The position numbers were made by a program, and so were the translations under genes. This document shows, piece after piece, positions 52,438 through 60,820 of a stretch of 64,000 nucleotides of DNA. The notes beneath the pieces are model-generated. The model was not told the DNA's origin and did no database searches. It saw only the letters and a program-made list of their open reading frames with translations. Source of the stretch: BACL27 sp964203235 (GTDB lineage: Bacteria > Actinomycetota > Acidimicrobiia > Acidimicrobiales > Ilumatobacteraceae); assembly GCA_964203235.1 (NCBI GenBank), contig CAXNLE010000001.1, forward strand, positions 1,116,001-1,180,000. The letters are read 5' to 3'. Numbering within the stretch: position 1 is the stretch's first letter; each line of letters opens with the position of its first letter.

Positions 52438-54018
52438 TTAACGAGCACCGCCGACAAGTTTGATTCGACGAGGAGTGTTCGCGCGCGTGAGCATCAGCAT
52501 TGCACCTCCGTAGATGATTACCAAGATGCCAACACCGAGCAGCAATGGCGGGAACATGTCAACTGGTGGAGCGGTTGTGTCGAGCGTTCGATAGTCAGCG
52601 GCGACGGCTCGTACCCCGGCGACGACATCGTCCTTGAAATAGTCAGTGAGTTCTGGAATCGATCGAACAGGCGTGCCGTCGAACCTGGTGAGCCCTGCGA
52701 ATCCCGGGACCTCTCGGAAACCACCGGTGACCACCAACAGGTTCGTGATTGATTGAGCCAAGCGCGGAGTGGTCGCCGCGACAGCTTCAAGCACCGCATT
52801 GGCGTCGCCAACTTGAGAGTTCTCGGCAACGAAGTTCAATAAGCCCGGTATCTCAGCGCTCACCGCATCCAGAGGTAACGCGAGTAACAGATGGTACACG
52901 TGTGGAAAATTAGTCTCGACTGCGGCAAGTACATCGGCTGGTGGGAGTCCAGTGGCACCTGCGACTAAGTTCACCAAAGCGCCGACCTCTCCCGCCGCGC
53001 CGCCCTGCACATCAACGATTGGGTCGGCCATCGCAGCAATGCTGCTAACCATCGTGACACCCGCCTCCATACCGGCGACTCGCTCTTCAACAAACGCCGG
53101 ACGTAGTCCATCAATGACCCGCTGGCCGCCTTCAAGACGTGGGAACAACCCAAGAACCAAAACACCACCGGCGACAACAATGCCAACCAGCGTCACGACC
53201 GACCAGCCGAGAGTGTGAACCAGTGCGCCATAAATGTTAGTTCTGCTCAGAACCATCATTATCAAACCGAAGAGCACCACAATCACGCCGATGACGGTCA
53301 GGATCAACGCGATCAAACCGACCTCCGGTACTGGTTCGTCCAAGCCACGAAAGTCGGATGCAACGGTTTCAACACCAGTCACAACATCATCTTCGAACAA
53401 ACCGCGAATTTCGGGAACCGAGTTAACCTCGGTTACTCCATCGAAACGCGTGACTCCATCAGTGCCCGCCACATCTCGCCAATTCTCGGTGACAACCATG
53501 AGGTTGGTAATTGCTTGGGCCAGGCGCGGCGTGGTTGCAGCGATTGCCCCAAGCACAGCATTGGCGTCGCCAACTTGAGAGTTATTGGACACGAAGGTCA
53601 ACAACTTAGGAATCTCTGCACTCACTTGATCCAGAGGTAGTGCGAGCAACAGGTGATATGTATGAGGGAAATTGGCTTTGATAGCAGCAAGTACATCGGC
53701 TGGTGGGAGGCCAGTGGCTCCTGCGACCAACCCCACTAAATCTACGACCTCGCTCGCCGCGCCACCTTCAGCATCGATAATCGGGTCGACCATGTCGGCC
53801 ACGTTGCCAATCATCGTGATTCCGATCCGGTCGCCGACGATTCGCTCCTCGGTAAATATTGGTCGCGCACCGTCTAATACATTCTGCCCAGCACCAAGGC
53901 GCGCAGAAAGTTGTAGTCCCCAGACAATGGCCAGCACCACCACGCCAGCGATGACGACCACGAACCATGCAAGTGAACTTGAATTGCGAGTTGCCGACTT
54001 CGCTGGGAGCCTGCTCAT
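52438..54018 (-). CDS. Membrane protein made of two copies of one ~250-residue unit
   Basis: A 526-residue protein. Each half has an N-terminal helix, a long exported helical segment beginning (R/L)xGxxxxxDG(A/L)RPxFxEERxxGxxxGxTM and containing GATGLPPADVLAA, ANFPHTYHLLLALPLD and NSQVGDANAVL, and a C-terminal helix. The two halves align over most of their length with an offset of 254 residues, and the underlying DNA is also alike (see the block at 52925 and 53687, 762 bp apart). I know no function. The GC content here (for example 41 of 60 bases at 52981-53040) is higher than nearby genes. It ends the cox membrane cassette. Confidence 0.75.
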   Translation of the reverse strand: MSRLPAKSATRNSSSLAWFVVVIAGVVVLAIVWGLQLSARLGAGQNVLDGARPIFTEERIVGDRIGITMIGNVADMVDPIIDAEGGAASEVVDLVGLVAGATGLPPADVLAAIKANFPHTYHLLLALPLDQVSAEIPKLLTFVSNNSQVGDANAVLGAIAATTPRLAQAITNLMVVTENWRDVAGTDGVTRFDGVTEVNSVPEIRGLFEDDVVTGVETVASDFRGLDEPVPEVGLIALILTVIGVIVVLFGLIMMVLSRTNIYGALVHTLGWSVVTLVGIVVAGGVLVLGLFPRLEGGQRVIDGLRPAFVEERVAGMEAGVTMVSSIAAMADPIVDVQGGAAGEVGALVNLVAGATGLPPADVLAAVETNFPHVYHLLLALPLDAVSAEIPGLLNFVAENSQVGDANAVLEAVAATTPRLAQSITNLLVVTGGFREVPGFAGLTRFDGTPVRSIPELTDYFKDDVVAGVRAVAADYRTLDTTAPPVDMFPPLLLGVGILVIIYGGAMLMLTRANTPRRIKLVGGAR

Positions 54019-54383
54019 GATTGTCCTCCTGGGTTGTACCCCACTGCGTCAAGCATCCGAGACCGCCGTTGCTTCATCGCCGGTTGGACTGGAACCGATT
54101 CAGTTTTTGGCGCTGGCTTATAGGTTGCACCAACAACTATGCCCTCGGCCATTGCGTACAAAAGCGGTAGAGCACCAGCAATCACCCTGCCAGTGCTATT
54201 AATACGAATGACACCCGATTTGATTGGCTCAGCATTGCGCTTGATATCCCAAACCACTTCTGAACAACCCTCCAATTTTGTTGCCACGCGAGTGAGCTGT
54301 GATCCGACTATGAATAGGTAGACAGCCAGTTCGGCAATGAGCAATACGATCGCAACGACCGTCAACACAACCAAGAGCGTCAT
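54015..54383 (-). CDS. Small membrane protein 5 of the cox cassette
   Basis: A 122-residue protein with an N-terminal helix (LLVVLTVVAIVLLIAELAVYLFIVG, about 3-27), an amphipathic helix (SQLTRVATKLEGCSEVVWDIK) containing one Cys, and a Pro/Lys/Gln-rich tail. It overlaps the neighbouring small gene by 4 bp and the duplicated membrane protein by 4 bp. No family recognised. Confidence 0.7.
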   Translation of the reverse strand: MTLLVVLTVVAIVLLIAELAVYLFIVGSQLTRVATKLEGCSEVVWDIKRNAEPIKSGVIRINSTGRVIAGALPLLYAMAEGIVVGATYKPAPKTESVPVQPAMKQRRSRMLDAVGYNPGGQS

Positions 54384-54670
54384 GATCGTACCTTTTCAAG
54401 TACACGACCGAGAAACAAGTGGTGTTCCAAACCCTCTGCCAGAACCGCATCAACGCAATCACCAGTTTTGGCGATCAGTGCTGTATCGGAAGTATTCGCT
54501 GAAGCTTGATCGAGTGTCGCGCGAATGGCATCGACCCGTTTTTCAATCGTGCGCACGAGACTGACGAGTAGCGTCAAGAACGCCGCGACGGCGAGAAGTA
54601 CGATCAATGCGAGCCCAAGCGTGACCCACCAAAGGCTTTCCTGCGTTGACGCCAAACTAAGTATTTGCAT
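54380..54670 (-). CDS. Small membrane protein 4 of the cox cassette
   Basis: A 96-residue protein with one helix (about 15-38: LGLALIVLLAVAAFLTLLVSL), followed by a membrane-proximal helix IEKRVDAIRATLDQASANTS and a soluble helical tail. The pattern is the same as in neighbouring small genes. It is separated by 2 bp from small protein 3. Function unknown. Confidence 0.7.
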   Translation of the reverse strand: MQILSLASTQESLWWVTLGLALIVLLAVAAFLTLLVSLVRTIEKRVDAIRATLDQASANTSDTALIAKTGDCVDAVLAEGLEHHLFLGRVLEKVRS

Positions 54671-54672
54671 GA

Positions 54673-54936
54673 TCAGCCTCCCAGCCGTTTACGACCTCTA
54701 GCCAAACCTGCGGTTATGGCATTGGCCGACTCGTTCGTAATTATGAGTTCGCGAAGCCCTGCTGTGTGGTGCACCGATTGCGTCAACGAATCGTTGATGT
54801 CGGTCGCCTCATCGCCAATCTGTTGGGCCAAACGAAGGATCGGCACGACAAGCGCGACGACTACGAAAACCACAGTTAGGCCAATTGCCCACCCAATTGT
54901 CCATCCGGCATTCGATCCGAGAAAAATTGCTGTCAT
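54673..54936 (-). CDS. Small membrane protein 3 of the cox cassette
   Basis: An 87-residue protein with one helix (about 12-32, WAIGLTVVFVVVALVVPIL), a membrane-proximal helix RLAQQIGDEATDINDSLTQS and a basic C-terminus (RGRKRLGG). It shares the layout and the VVPIL turn with small protein 1. Function unknown. Confidence 0.7.
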   Translation of the reverse strand: MTAIFLGSNAGWTIGWAIGLTVVFVVVALVVPILRLAQQIGDEATDINDSLTQSVHHTAGLRELIITNESANAITAGLARGRKRLGG

Positions 54937-54952
54937 CTGGTCATCCCCCTAA

Positions 54953-55180
54953 TCAAACTGCGTCACAGAACTCGCGCACTGGTCGCAAGCTCTCATTGAC
55001 GGATGGAAGGACGATGGGCACAGTACTTGTTTTCTCGGCTATGACCTGAACGCCACCGATTACGCTGGCGAGCGTTTTCTTCACGGCAATTAAATGAAAA
55101 ATCACGCGGATGAGCCCGAGTGCGGCGGCGGCAATTATTAGTGTTGCCAGCACCAAAGTTATTATTGCATCAGTTGTCAT
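54953..55180 (-). CDS. Small membrane protein 2 of the cox cassette
   Basis: A 75-residue protein, nearly all one N-terminal helix (IITLVLATLIIAAAALGLIRVI) followed by an amphipathic helix with Ser/Val and an end PVREFCDAV. GGGGGA precedes the start. Lies 13 bp beyond small protein 1. Function unknown. Confidence 0.65.
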   Translation of the reverse strand: MTTDAIITLVLATLIIAAAALGLIRVIFHLIAVKKTLASVIGGVQVIAEKTSTVPIVLPSVNESLRPVREFCDAV

Positions 55181-55193
55181 GTGTGATTCCCCC

Positions 55194-55448
55194 TTAACCT
55201 AAAAGTTTTCCGACACTACCGGCATAGCGAACAGCCCCGACAGCAACTTCATCGATCACTGTGTCGGTGGTTGCTAACAACTCAGGAACCTCATCAAGTT
55301 CACCAATCAAAGCCACACCGCCAGACAAAATGTCTGCCGATGCTTGACGAATCCGTTCAAGTGCGGCGAGCACTCGGTTGAGTAGTCCAACAAGAATTGG
55401 CACTACCGCAACAAGTAACAATAAATTGCCGATTGCCCAAAGTGACAT
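55194..55448 (-). CDS. Small membrane protein 1 of the cox cassette
   Basis: An 84-residue protein, one N-terminal helix (LWAIGNLLLLVAVVPILVGLL), a membrane-proximal helix VLAALERIRQASADI and a short tail. It starts 11 bp after CoxG, with AGGAG before its ATG. It is the first of five consecutive one-helix genes. Function unknown. Confidence 0.7.
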   Translation of the reverse strand: MSLWAIGNLLLLVAVVPILVGLLNRVLAALERIRQASADILSGGVALIGELDEVPELLATTDTVIDEVAVGAVRYAGSVGKLLG

Positions 55449-55459
55449 TTGATCTCCTC

Positions 55460-56044
55460 TTAGTTGCTAGTTGGTTGATATGGAGCGAAAAACCGTTTGA
55501 ATACTCGAGTCAGTGCCATGCCCGCAGCGCGAATACCTATTGAAAGCCCGCTTGCTGAACGTGCGCCACCAACTTTTGATGGATCAAGTCCTTTGGCGAT
55601 TGCATCAAGCCGCACTTGCATCGCATCAGCGAATTGGCCAAGCAAAACTGAAGTGACATCGGCGATTAGACCGCGACCGTATTGGGCTGCTGCACCTGAC
55701 AATTGCAGATCCATTGCGATATCAACTTTTGTGCCTGTTGGCGCTGGCGAAAGATGTGCATTGAGACCGAGCGCTGCTTGCCCACGACCTTTTTTATCCG
55801 CACCAGACGCGTCAACTGTGATTGTTTTCGTTGATTCATTTCGCTGAGAGATTTTCGCCTCACCACCGAACTCAAGTTTTACTGGTCCTAAGCGAATCAA
55901 CACTGTTCCGCCGTAGTGATCTTCGGCGATAACTGTTGTGAGATCTGCACCTGGCAAACACGACGCCACTTGCGGAATGTCTCCGAAGAATTTCCAAACC
56001 GAATCAATCGGCTGTGGTACTTCAAACTGTTGTTTTATGAGCAC
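55460..56044 (-). CDS. coxG: CoxG, SRPBCC-fold CODH accessory protein
   Basis: A 194-residue START/SRPBCC-fold protein with the CoxG opening (KQQFEVPQPIDSVWKFFGDI, SCLPGADL) and a C-terminal basic hydrophobic tail (about 160-194: GIRAAGMALTRVFKRFFAPY). CoxG has been linked to recruitment of CO dehydrogenase to the membrane and quinone coupling. It overlaps the XdhC-YHS gene by 10 bp and is directly followed by the small membrane proteins, which fits a membrane-coupling role for the whole stretch. Confidence 0.9.
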   Translation of the reverse strand: MLIKQQFEVPQPIDSVWKFFGDIPQVASCLPGADLTTVIAEDHYGGTVLIRLGPVKLEFGGEAKISQRNESTKTITVDASGADKKGRGQAALGLNAHLSPAPTGTKVDIAMDLQLSGAAAQYGRGLIADVTSVLLGQFADAMQVRLDAIAKGLDPSKVGGARSASGLSIGIRAAGMALTRVFKRFFAPYQPTSN

Positions 56045-57000
56045 GATGCCTCCTGTGCAATATATTTTGCAGGTTCTTTTTCAAAAGTTGCCCTACAACC
56101 TGGGCAACAAAAGTAATAAGTCTGTCCTTGATAACTAAACGGACGACTTTTTTCATTTGCCGTTACTGTCATTTGGCAAACTGGGTCAATCGAAGTTGTT
56201 TCAGCCGATGCAACCTGCACCGAAGTTTCTACGCTTAACTCACCAGAACTACGCATTTTGACAAGTTCAGCAAGCACCGCAACGGCAACCTCGCGGTGCG
56301 TGGTCTTGCCAAGATCAAGCCCGATTGGCACTCGAATTCGCTGAAGTTTTTCTTGGGTAAAACCACGATCTTTGAGATAACCAATTAAGTGCTCGCCACG
56401 CTTCTTTGAACCGACTACACCTATATATGAAGGGTTTATCGCCAGCGCAGTCTCGAGAACTTCTTCATCGCCGTGCCCCTGAGTTGCAACCACCACAATT
56501 GACTTATAGTTTGCGCTCGCTGAAGTGAACTCTGAACCATCAACTAGTTCAACACGCCAATCTAAAGATTGCGCAAGTTGCACGAGTGTGTGAGCCATTG
56601 GCGAACGACCAATTACGACAAGATGAGGCACCGAGAGAATCGGTTCAATAAAAATTTGCAATGCGCCATCACTTTGACAAGAAATTGGTACGACAGTCAT
56701 ACCGTTTGGCACATGACCGCCATATTGATCTTGATCATCGCCCGGACCAAGTAGCAACAATCGAGGTTCACGTTTGGCAAGTGCCTCGCTCGCTTCACGA
56801 AGCAAAACTGGTTCTGCACACGCGCCACCGATAAACCCGAAAACTTTGCCAGTCGCAGTGATGATCGCTCGTGCACCTTGCTTTCCTGATGACGGCGCAT
56901 CACGCCACACCACAGTCGCCATAACGAACTCCTCGCCTTTTTTGGCAAGGTCAACGGCAATCTCAAGAATGCCGAATCCGTCAATGTGACTGTCGCCCAT
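56035..57000 (-). CDS. XdhC/CoxI-type maturation protein fused to a C-terminal YHS domain
   Basis: A 321-residue protein. Residues 1-250 are an XdhC/CoxI domain (ATVVWRDAPSSGKQGARAII, GFIGGACAEPVLLREA, LVVIGRSPMAHTLVQLA, YIGVVGSKKR). Residues about 272-314 form a YHS/TRASH-like metal-binding domain (DPVCQMTV, FSYQGQTYYFCCPGCRATF, EPAKY) with four Cys. Its ATG overlaps the CoxL stop (TGATG). YHS domains occur in copper and heavy-metal proteins; the CODH site is Mo-S-Cu, so copper delivery by this fusion is a specific inference. Confidence 0.9.
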   Translation of the reverse strand: MGDSHIDGFGILEIAVDLAKKGEEFVMATVVWRDAPSSGKQGARAIITATGKVFGFIGGACAEPVLLREASEALAKREPRLLLLGPGDDQDQYGGHVPNGMTVVPISCQSDGALQIFIEPILSVPHLVVIGRSPMAHTLVQLAQSLDWRVELVDGSEFTSASANYKSIVVVATQGHGDEEVLETALAINPSYIGVVGSKKRGEHLIGYLKDRGFTQEKLQRIRVPIGLDLGKTTHREVAVAVLAELVKMRSSGELSVETSVQVASAETTSIDPVCQMTVTANEKSRPFSYQGQTYYFCCPGCRATFEKEPAKYIAQEASCS

Positions 57001-59381
57001 CAGGCATCCGTTTTCACAGGTGGGAAACCTGAAATATCTTTTTTAGTTGTCAATGCTTCGTAAACACGATCTGGCAACAAAGGCATATCAATATTTCGAA
57101 CACCAGTGTCTTTGACTGCATCCATAACTGCATTAACAAACGCTGCTGGCCCACCTACAGTTGCACACTCGCCAATGCCCTTAGCTCCGATCGGATGGTG
57201 AGGGCACGGCGTCACAACTTCATGAAGTTCAAAGCCAGGTGTCTCCCATGCTGTTGGCAATAGATAATCCATATAGTTCGAACCAACACAGTTGCCTTCG
57301 ACATCGAATGTTATGAACTGCATACTCGCCATCGCATACGCCTCGGTGAGCCCACCCATGATTTGTCCTTCGACAATCATTGGATTAATTCTCACGCCAC
57401 AATCGTCGACCGCGACAACTTTGAGTACATCCCAAACACCTGTCTGTGGATCAACTTCAACAGTCGCGATATAGCACGCAAACGGCCAAGTCAAGTTTGG
57501 TGGGTCATAATACGAAACATTTTCCAAACCTGGCTCAAGGCCATCTGGCATGTTTGTGTAAGCCGCATATGCGCAGTCTTGAATCGTCACTCCACGTGTT
57601 GGTGCACTTCGCACATAGAAGCGTCCCAACTCCCACTCGATGTCTTCTTCTGAAACTTCAAGTAAGTGAGCCGCGATCTTGCGAGCCTTCGCGCGAATTT
57701 TTCGCGAGGCCATCGCTACTGCCGCGCCGGCAACTGGTGTCGATCGCGAAGCATATGTACCCATGCCGAACGGCGCAGTATCGGTGTCACCTTCTTCAAC
57801 GACAATGTCATCGGCAGGCAACCCCAGTTCGTGCGCAACAATCTGCGCCCAAGTTGTCTCGTGGCCTTGACCCTGACTCTTAGCACCAGTTCGCAAAATT
57901 GCTTTCCCCGTCATATGAACACGCAACTCTGCAGAGTCGAACATTTTGATTCCTAAAATGTCATACTCTCGACTGTTGCCTGCACCGAGCGGCTCTGTCA
58001 TTGTCGAAATGCCGATACCTAATAGTCGACCGCGCTTCTTAGCTTCTTCTTTTTGTTTTTGAAAGTCTTTGTAACCAATCGCTTCGAGACCGATGTCAAG
58101 ACACTTTGCATATTGCCCAGAGTCAGTTAAGAAACCGAAAGCAGTGCGATGCGGAAAGTCATCGTCGTGAACTAAGTTGACGCGACGAAACTCTGCTTGA
58201 TCAATACCAAGATCGTCTGCTGCCGCCTGAACCATTCGCTCTTGAAAGAACATTGCTTCAGTGACTCTGAACGAGCAACGATACGCAACTCCACCTGGAG
58301 CCTTATTGGTGTAAACGCCTCGTGCAGTTAAATGAGCTGCCGGTATGTCATAGCAAGCAAAAGCCGAATGCATCAAACCGATTTTGAATTTGCTTGGTTG
58401 AGCATCTGAGAAGAAAGCACCATGATCAGAGTCGGTATGCATTCGCACTGCAAGAATCTTTCCGTCTTTGCGAAGCGCTAACTCTCCCTTTAGATATACG
58501 TCACGACCGAAACCTGTTGAGATTAAATTGCCAGTCTTGTCTTCGATCCATTTCACGGGCTTTTCAAGCAATATCGATGCAAGAATTGAAACTACATATC
58601 CGGGATAAACCGGCACTTTGTTACCAAAACCGCCGCCAAGGTCTGGCGAAATGATACGAATCATGTGCTCAGGCAATTCGGCGACAAGCGCGACAGCAGC
58701 ACGAATAATATGCGGTGCTTGAGTCGTCATATATACGGTCAACTTTGAAGTCGAACGGTCAAAGTCGGCGATTGATCCACAAGGTTCAATCGGTGACGGA
58801 TGAGAGCGCGGATAATGTAACTCAAGTTTTGAAACCTTGTCGGCTTTCGCAAATGCTGCATCCGTCGCGGCTTTATCGCCAACTTGCCAATCGAAAACAA
58901 CATTGTCTTTTTGATTTTCTTTGTCGTCGCGAATTAGTGGCGCACCAGGTGCAAGCGCTTGCATCGGGTTGACAATCGGCTTGAGTGGTTCGTATTCAAC
59001 GACGATCGCTTCGCAACCGTCTTTCGCAATGTAAGGGTCGTCGGCGATAACGCAAGCAACTTCTTGTCCTTGAAAACGAACTTTGTCTGTTGCTAAAACT
59101 GCTTGCGTGTCGTACGACAAAGTTGGCATCCACGCAAGGTTTCTTGCTGCCATCATTTCGCCAGTCAAAACAAGACGCACACCGGGTATAGCCCAGGCTG
59201 CGCTTACATCAATTGACTTAATCCGTGCATGCGCTAGTGGACTCCGAAGAATCTCCATGTGCAACATGCCTGGCAGAACCACATCGTCGACATAGTTGCC
59301 TTTGCCACGAATAAATCGATTATCTTCGACTCGTTTTCGGCTTGCGCCTAATCCGCCGATTTTGATTTCGTCGAGACTCAT
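57000..59381 (-). CDS. coxL: CoxL, form I aerobic carbon monoxide dehydrogenase large subunit
   Basis: A 793-residue molybdenum subunit. The active-site loop reads AYRCSFR, the form I (true CO-oxidising) AYxCSFR signature with the Cu-binding Cys, not AYRGAGR of form II. Near the end, GAKGIGECATVGGP carries the catalytic-site Glu. Molybdopterin-binding stretches such as DLGGGFGNK and GAKSQGQGHETTW are intact. It is in the order coxM-coxS-coxL typical of form I operons, so trace CO oxidation is the likely function. Confidence 0.96.
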   Translation of the reverse strand: MSLDEIKIGGLGASRKRVEDNRFIRGKGNYVDDVVLPGMLHMEILRSPLAHARIKSIDVSAAWAIPGVRLVLTGEMMAARNLAWMPTLSYDTQAVLATDKVRFQGQEVACVIADDPYIAKDGCEAIVVEYEPLKPIVNPMQALAPGAPLIRDDKENQKDNVVFDWQVGDKAATDAAFAKADKVSKLELHYPRSHPSPIEPCGSIADFDRSTSKLTVYMTTQAPHIIRAAVALVAELPEHMIRIISPDLGGGFGNKVPVYPGYVVSILASILLEKPVKWIEDKTGNLISTGFGRDVYLKGELALRKDGKILAVRMHTDSDHGAFFSDAQPSKFKIGLMHSAFACYDIPAAHLTARGVYTNKAPGGVAYRCSFRVTEAMFFQERMVQAAADDLGIDQAEFRRVNLVHDDDFPHRTAFGFLTDSGQYAKCLDIGLEAIGYKDFQKQKEEAKKRGRLLGIGISTMTEPLGAGNSREYDILGIKMFDSAELRVHMTGKAILRTGAKSQGQGHETTWAQIVAHELGLPADDIVVEEGDTDTAPFGMGTYASRSTPVAGAAVAMASRKIRAKARKIAAHLLEVSEEDIEWELGRFYVRSAPTRGVTIQDCAYAAYTNMPDGLEPGLENVSYYDPPNLTWPFACYIATVEVDPQTGVWDVLKVVAVDDCGVRINPMIVEGQIMGGLTEAYAMASMQFITFDVEGNCVGSNYMDYLLPTAWETPGFELHEVVTPCPHHPIGAKGIGECATVGGPAAFVNAVMDAVKDTGVRNIDMPLLPDRVYEALTTKKDISGFPPVKTDA

Positions 59382-59394
59382 TGGTTGTTCCCCC

Positions 59395-59925
59395 TCATTT
59401 GCCGGCCTGTGCTCTCATCTTTTCTGCTGCCCAAAGAACAGCTTTAACAATGTTTTGGTATCCCGTGCATCGACAAAGATTTCCCGAAAGCGCCCATCGA
59501 ATTTCGTCTTCGGTCGGATTCAAATTTTCATCCAGTAGCGCTTTAGCCGCGAGCATCATTCCTGGCGTGCAGTATCCACATTGCAAACCGTGCTCATCTT
59601 TAAACCCTTCTTGAATCGGGTGAAGTTCACTGGCCGTGGAGAGTCCTTCAACAGTCATCACTTCATGGCCGTTTGCTTGCACTGCAAACATCGAGCAACT
59701 CTTTACTGGCTGTCCGTCGAGCAAAACCGTGCAAGCACCGCAATTTGAAGAATCGCATCCAACATGCGTGCCAGTCAGCCGAAGACCCTGTCGAATGAAG
59801 TGCGCGAGCAACAACCTCGGCTCAACCTTTGCCGACCTATTCACTCCGTTTACTCGTACCGTCACAAGGCACGTTGAAACTTCTTCCGAATCATCGCCTC
59901 TTACTTCTTCATAAAGACTTGTCAT
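59395..59925 (-). CDS. coxS: CoxS, iron-sulfur subunit
   Basis: A 176-residue protein with a plant-type [2Fe-2S] cluster (CDSSNCGACTVLLDGQPVKSC) and a C-terminal helical [2Fe-2S] domain (QCGYCTPGM, CRCTGYQNIVKAV). It passes electrons from the Mo centre to FAD. The N-terminus is slightly longer than in Oligotropha. It lies between CoxM (1 bp gap) and CoxL (13 bp gap). Confidence 0.97.
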   Translation of the reverse strand: MTSLYEEVRGDDSEEVSTCLVTVRVNGVNRSAKVEPRLLLAHFIRQGLRLTGTHVGCDSSNCGACTVLLDGQPVKSCSMFAVQANGHEVMTVEGLSTASELHPIQEGFKDEHGLQCGYCTPGMMLAAKALLDENLNPTEDEIRWALSGNLCRCTGYQNIVKAVLWAAEKMRAQAGK

Positions 59926-59926
59926 T

Positions 59927-60802
59927 TCATGCCGCCTTAACTTGGTTTGAACTAACTTCGGTCAAAATTCGCACAACAAATGTGCGCACCACTTGCCGTT
60001 TATAAGTTGCGCTTCCGCGATGATCGCTTCGAGGTTGCGCCGCCTGAGCAGCGAGATCTGCGGCTCGCTCAATTGCTTGACTTGTTAATGGCGAGCCGAC
60101 AAGAGACTGTGCGGCATCAATTGCATTGACTGTCGAACTACCGACACCAGTTAAACCAATGCCTGCGCGAATAACGCTTGCGCCAGAAAGTTCAAGTGCA
60201 ACAGCAACGCCAGCAGTTGCAAAATCACCGATGCGACGCTCAAGCTTCAAATATCCACCGAAACGAATTCCTTTTGTTGTCGGAATAATTGCTTCAATTG
60301 CAATTTCGTTACTCGCAAGTACATTTTGAAATGGCCCAGTTACAAAATCGCGCACCGCGATCGTGCGTCGACCCTTCGGACCCTGCGCAACTATCATGCC
60401 ATCAAGTGCAATCATCGCCGATGACCAATCGCCTTGCGGGTCAGCGTGACACACTGAGCCGACAAAAGTTCCGCGCGTACGCACGATCGGATCAGCAACC
60501 AAAGGCGCTGTCGCTGCAAGAGTCGGCTGATGTTGCGCAAGAATGCTTGACTTCTCGAGATCTGCATGGGTGCAGAGTGCGCCGATTCGAAATGTTCCGT
60601 CTGCGTCCGCGCGATGATAATTAAGGTTTGGAATATTGCTGATGTCAATCAAAGTTTCAGGTGATGCAAACCGCAATTTCATCATCGGGATAAGACTCAT
60701 GCCACCTGCAAGAATCTTCGCCTCGCCATTGCCTTTTGTCAGCAACGCAATTGCTTCTTCAATAGTTTTCGGTGACTCGTATTTAAATCGAGACGGATAC
60801 AT
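59927..60802 (-). CDS. coxM: CoxM, FAD-binding subunit
   Basis: A 291-residue FAD subunit of the xanthine-dehydrogenase family. The first FAD motif is AGGMSLIPMMKLR (AGGHSL-type); the second, TIGG in most CoxM, reads GTFVGS here in RTRGTFVGSVCHADPQGD. The C-terminal domain ends normally. GAGGAG lies before its ATG. It is the first of the three structural genes. Confidence 0.94.
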   Translation of the reverse strand: MYPSRFKYESPKTIEEAIALLTKGNGEAKILAGGMSLIPMMKLRFASPETLIDISNIPNLNYHRADADGTFRIGALCTHADLEKSSILAQHQPTLAATAPLVADPIVRTRGTFVGSVCHADPQGDWSSAMIALDGMIVAQGPKGRRTIAVRDFVTGPFQNVLASNEIAIEAIIPTTKGIRFGGYLKLERRIGDFATAGVAVALELSGASVIRAGIGLTGVGSSTVNAIDAAQSLVGSPLTSQAIERAADLAAQAAQPRSDHRGSATYKRQVVRTFVVRILTEVSSNQVKAA

Positions 60803-60820
60803 GGTTTTGTCTCCTCGTTG

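Noticed and set aside
53215..53640. Long open frames antisense to the duplicated membrane protein
   Set aside because: High GC of the sense gene produces open antisense frames; composition is not protein-like.
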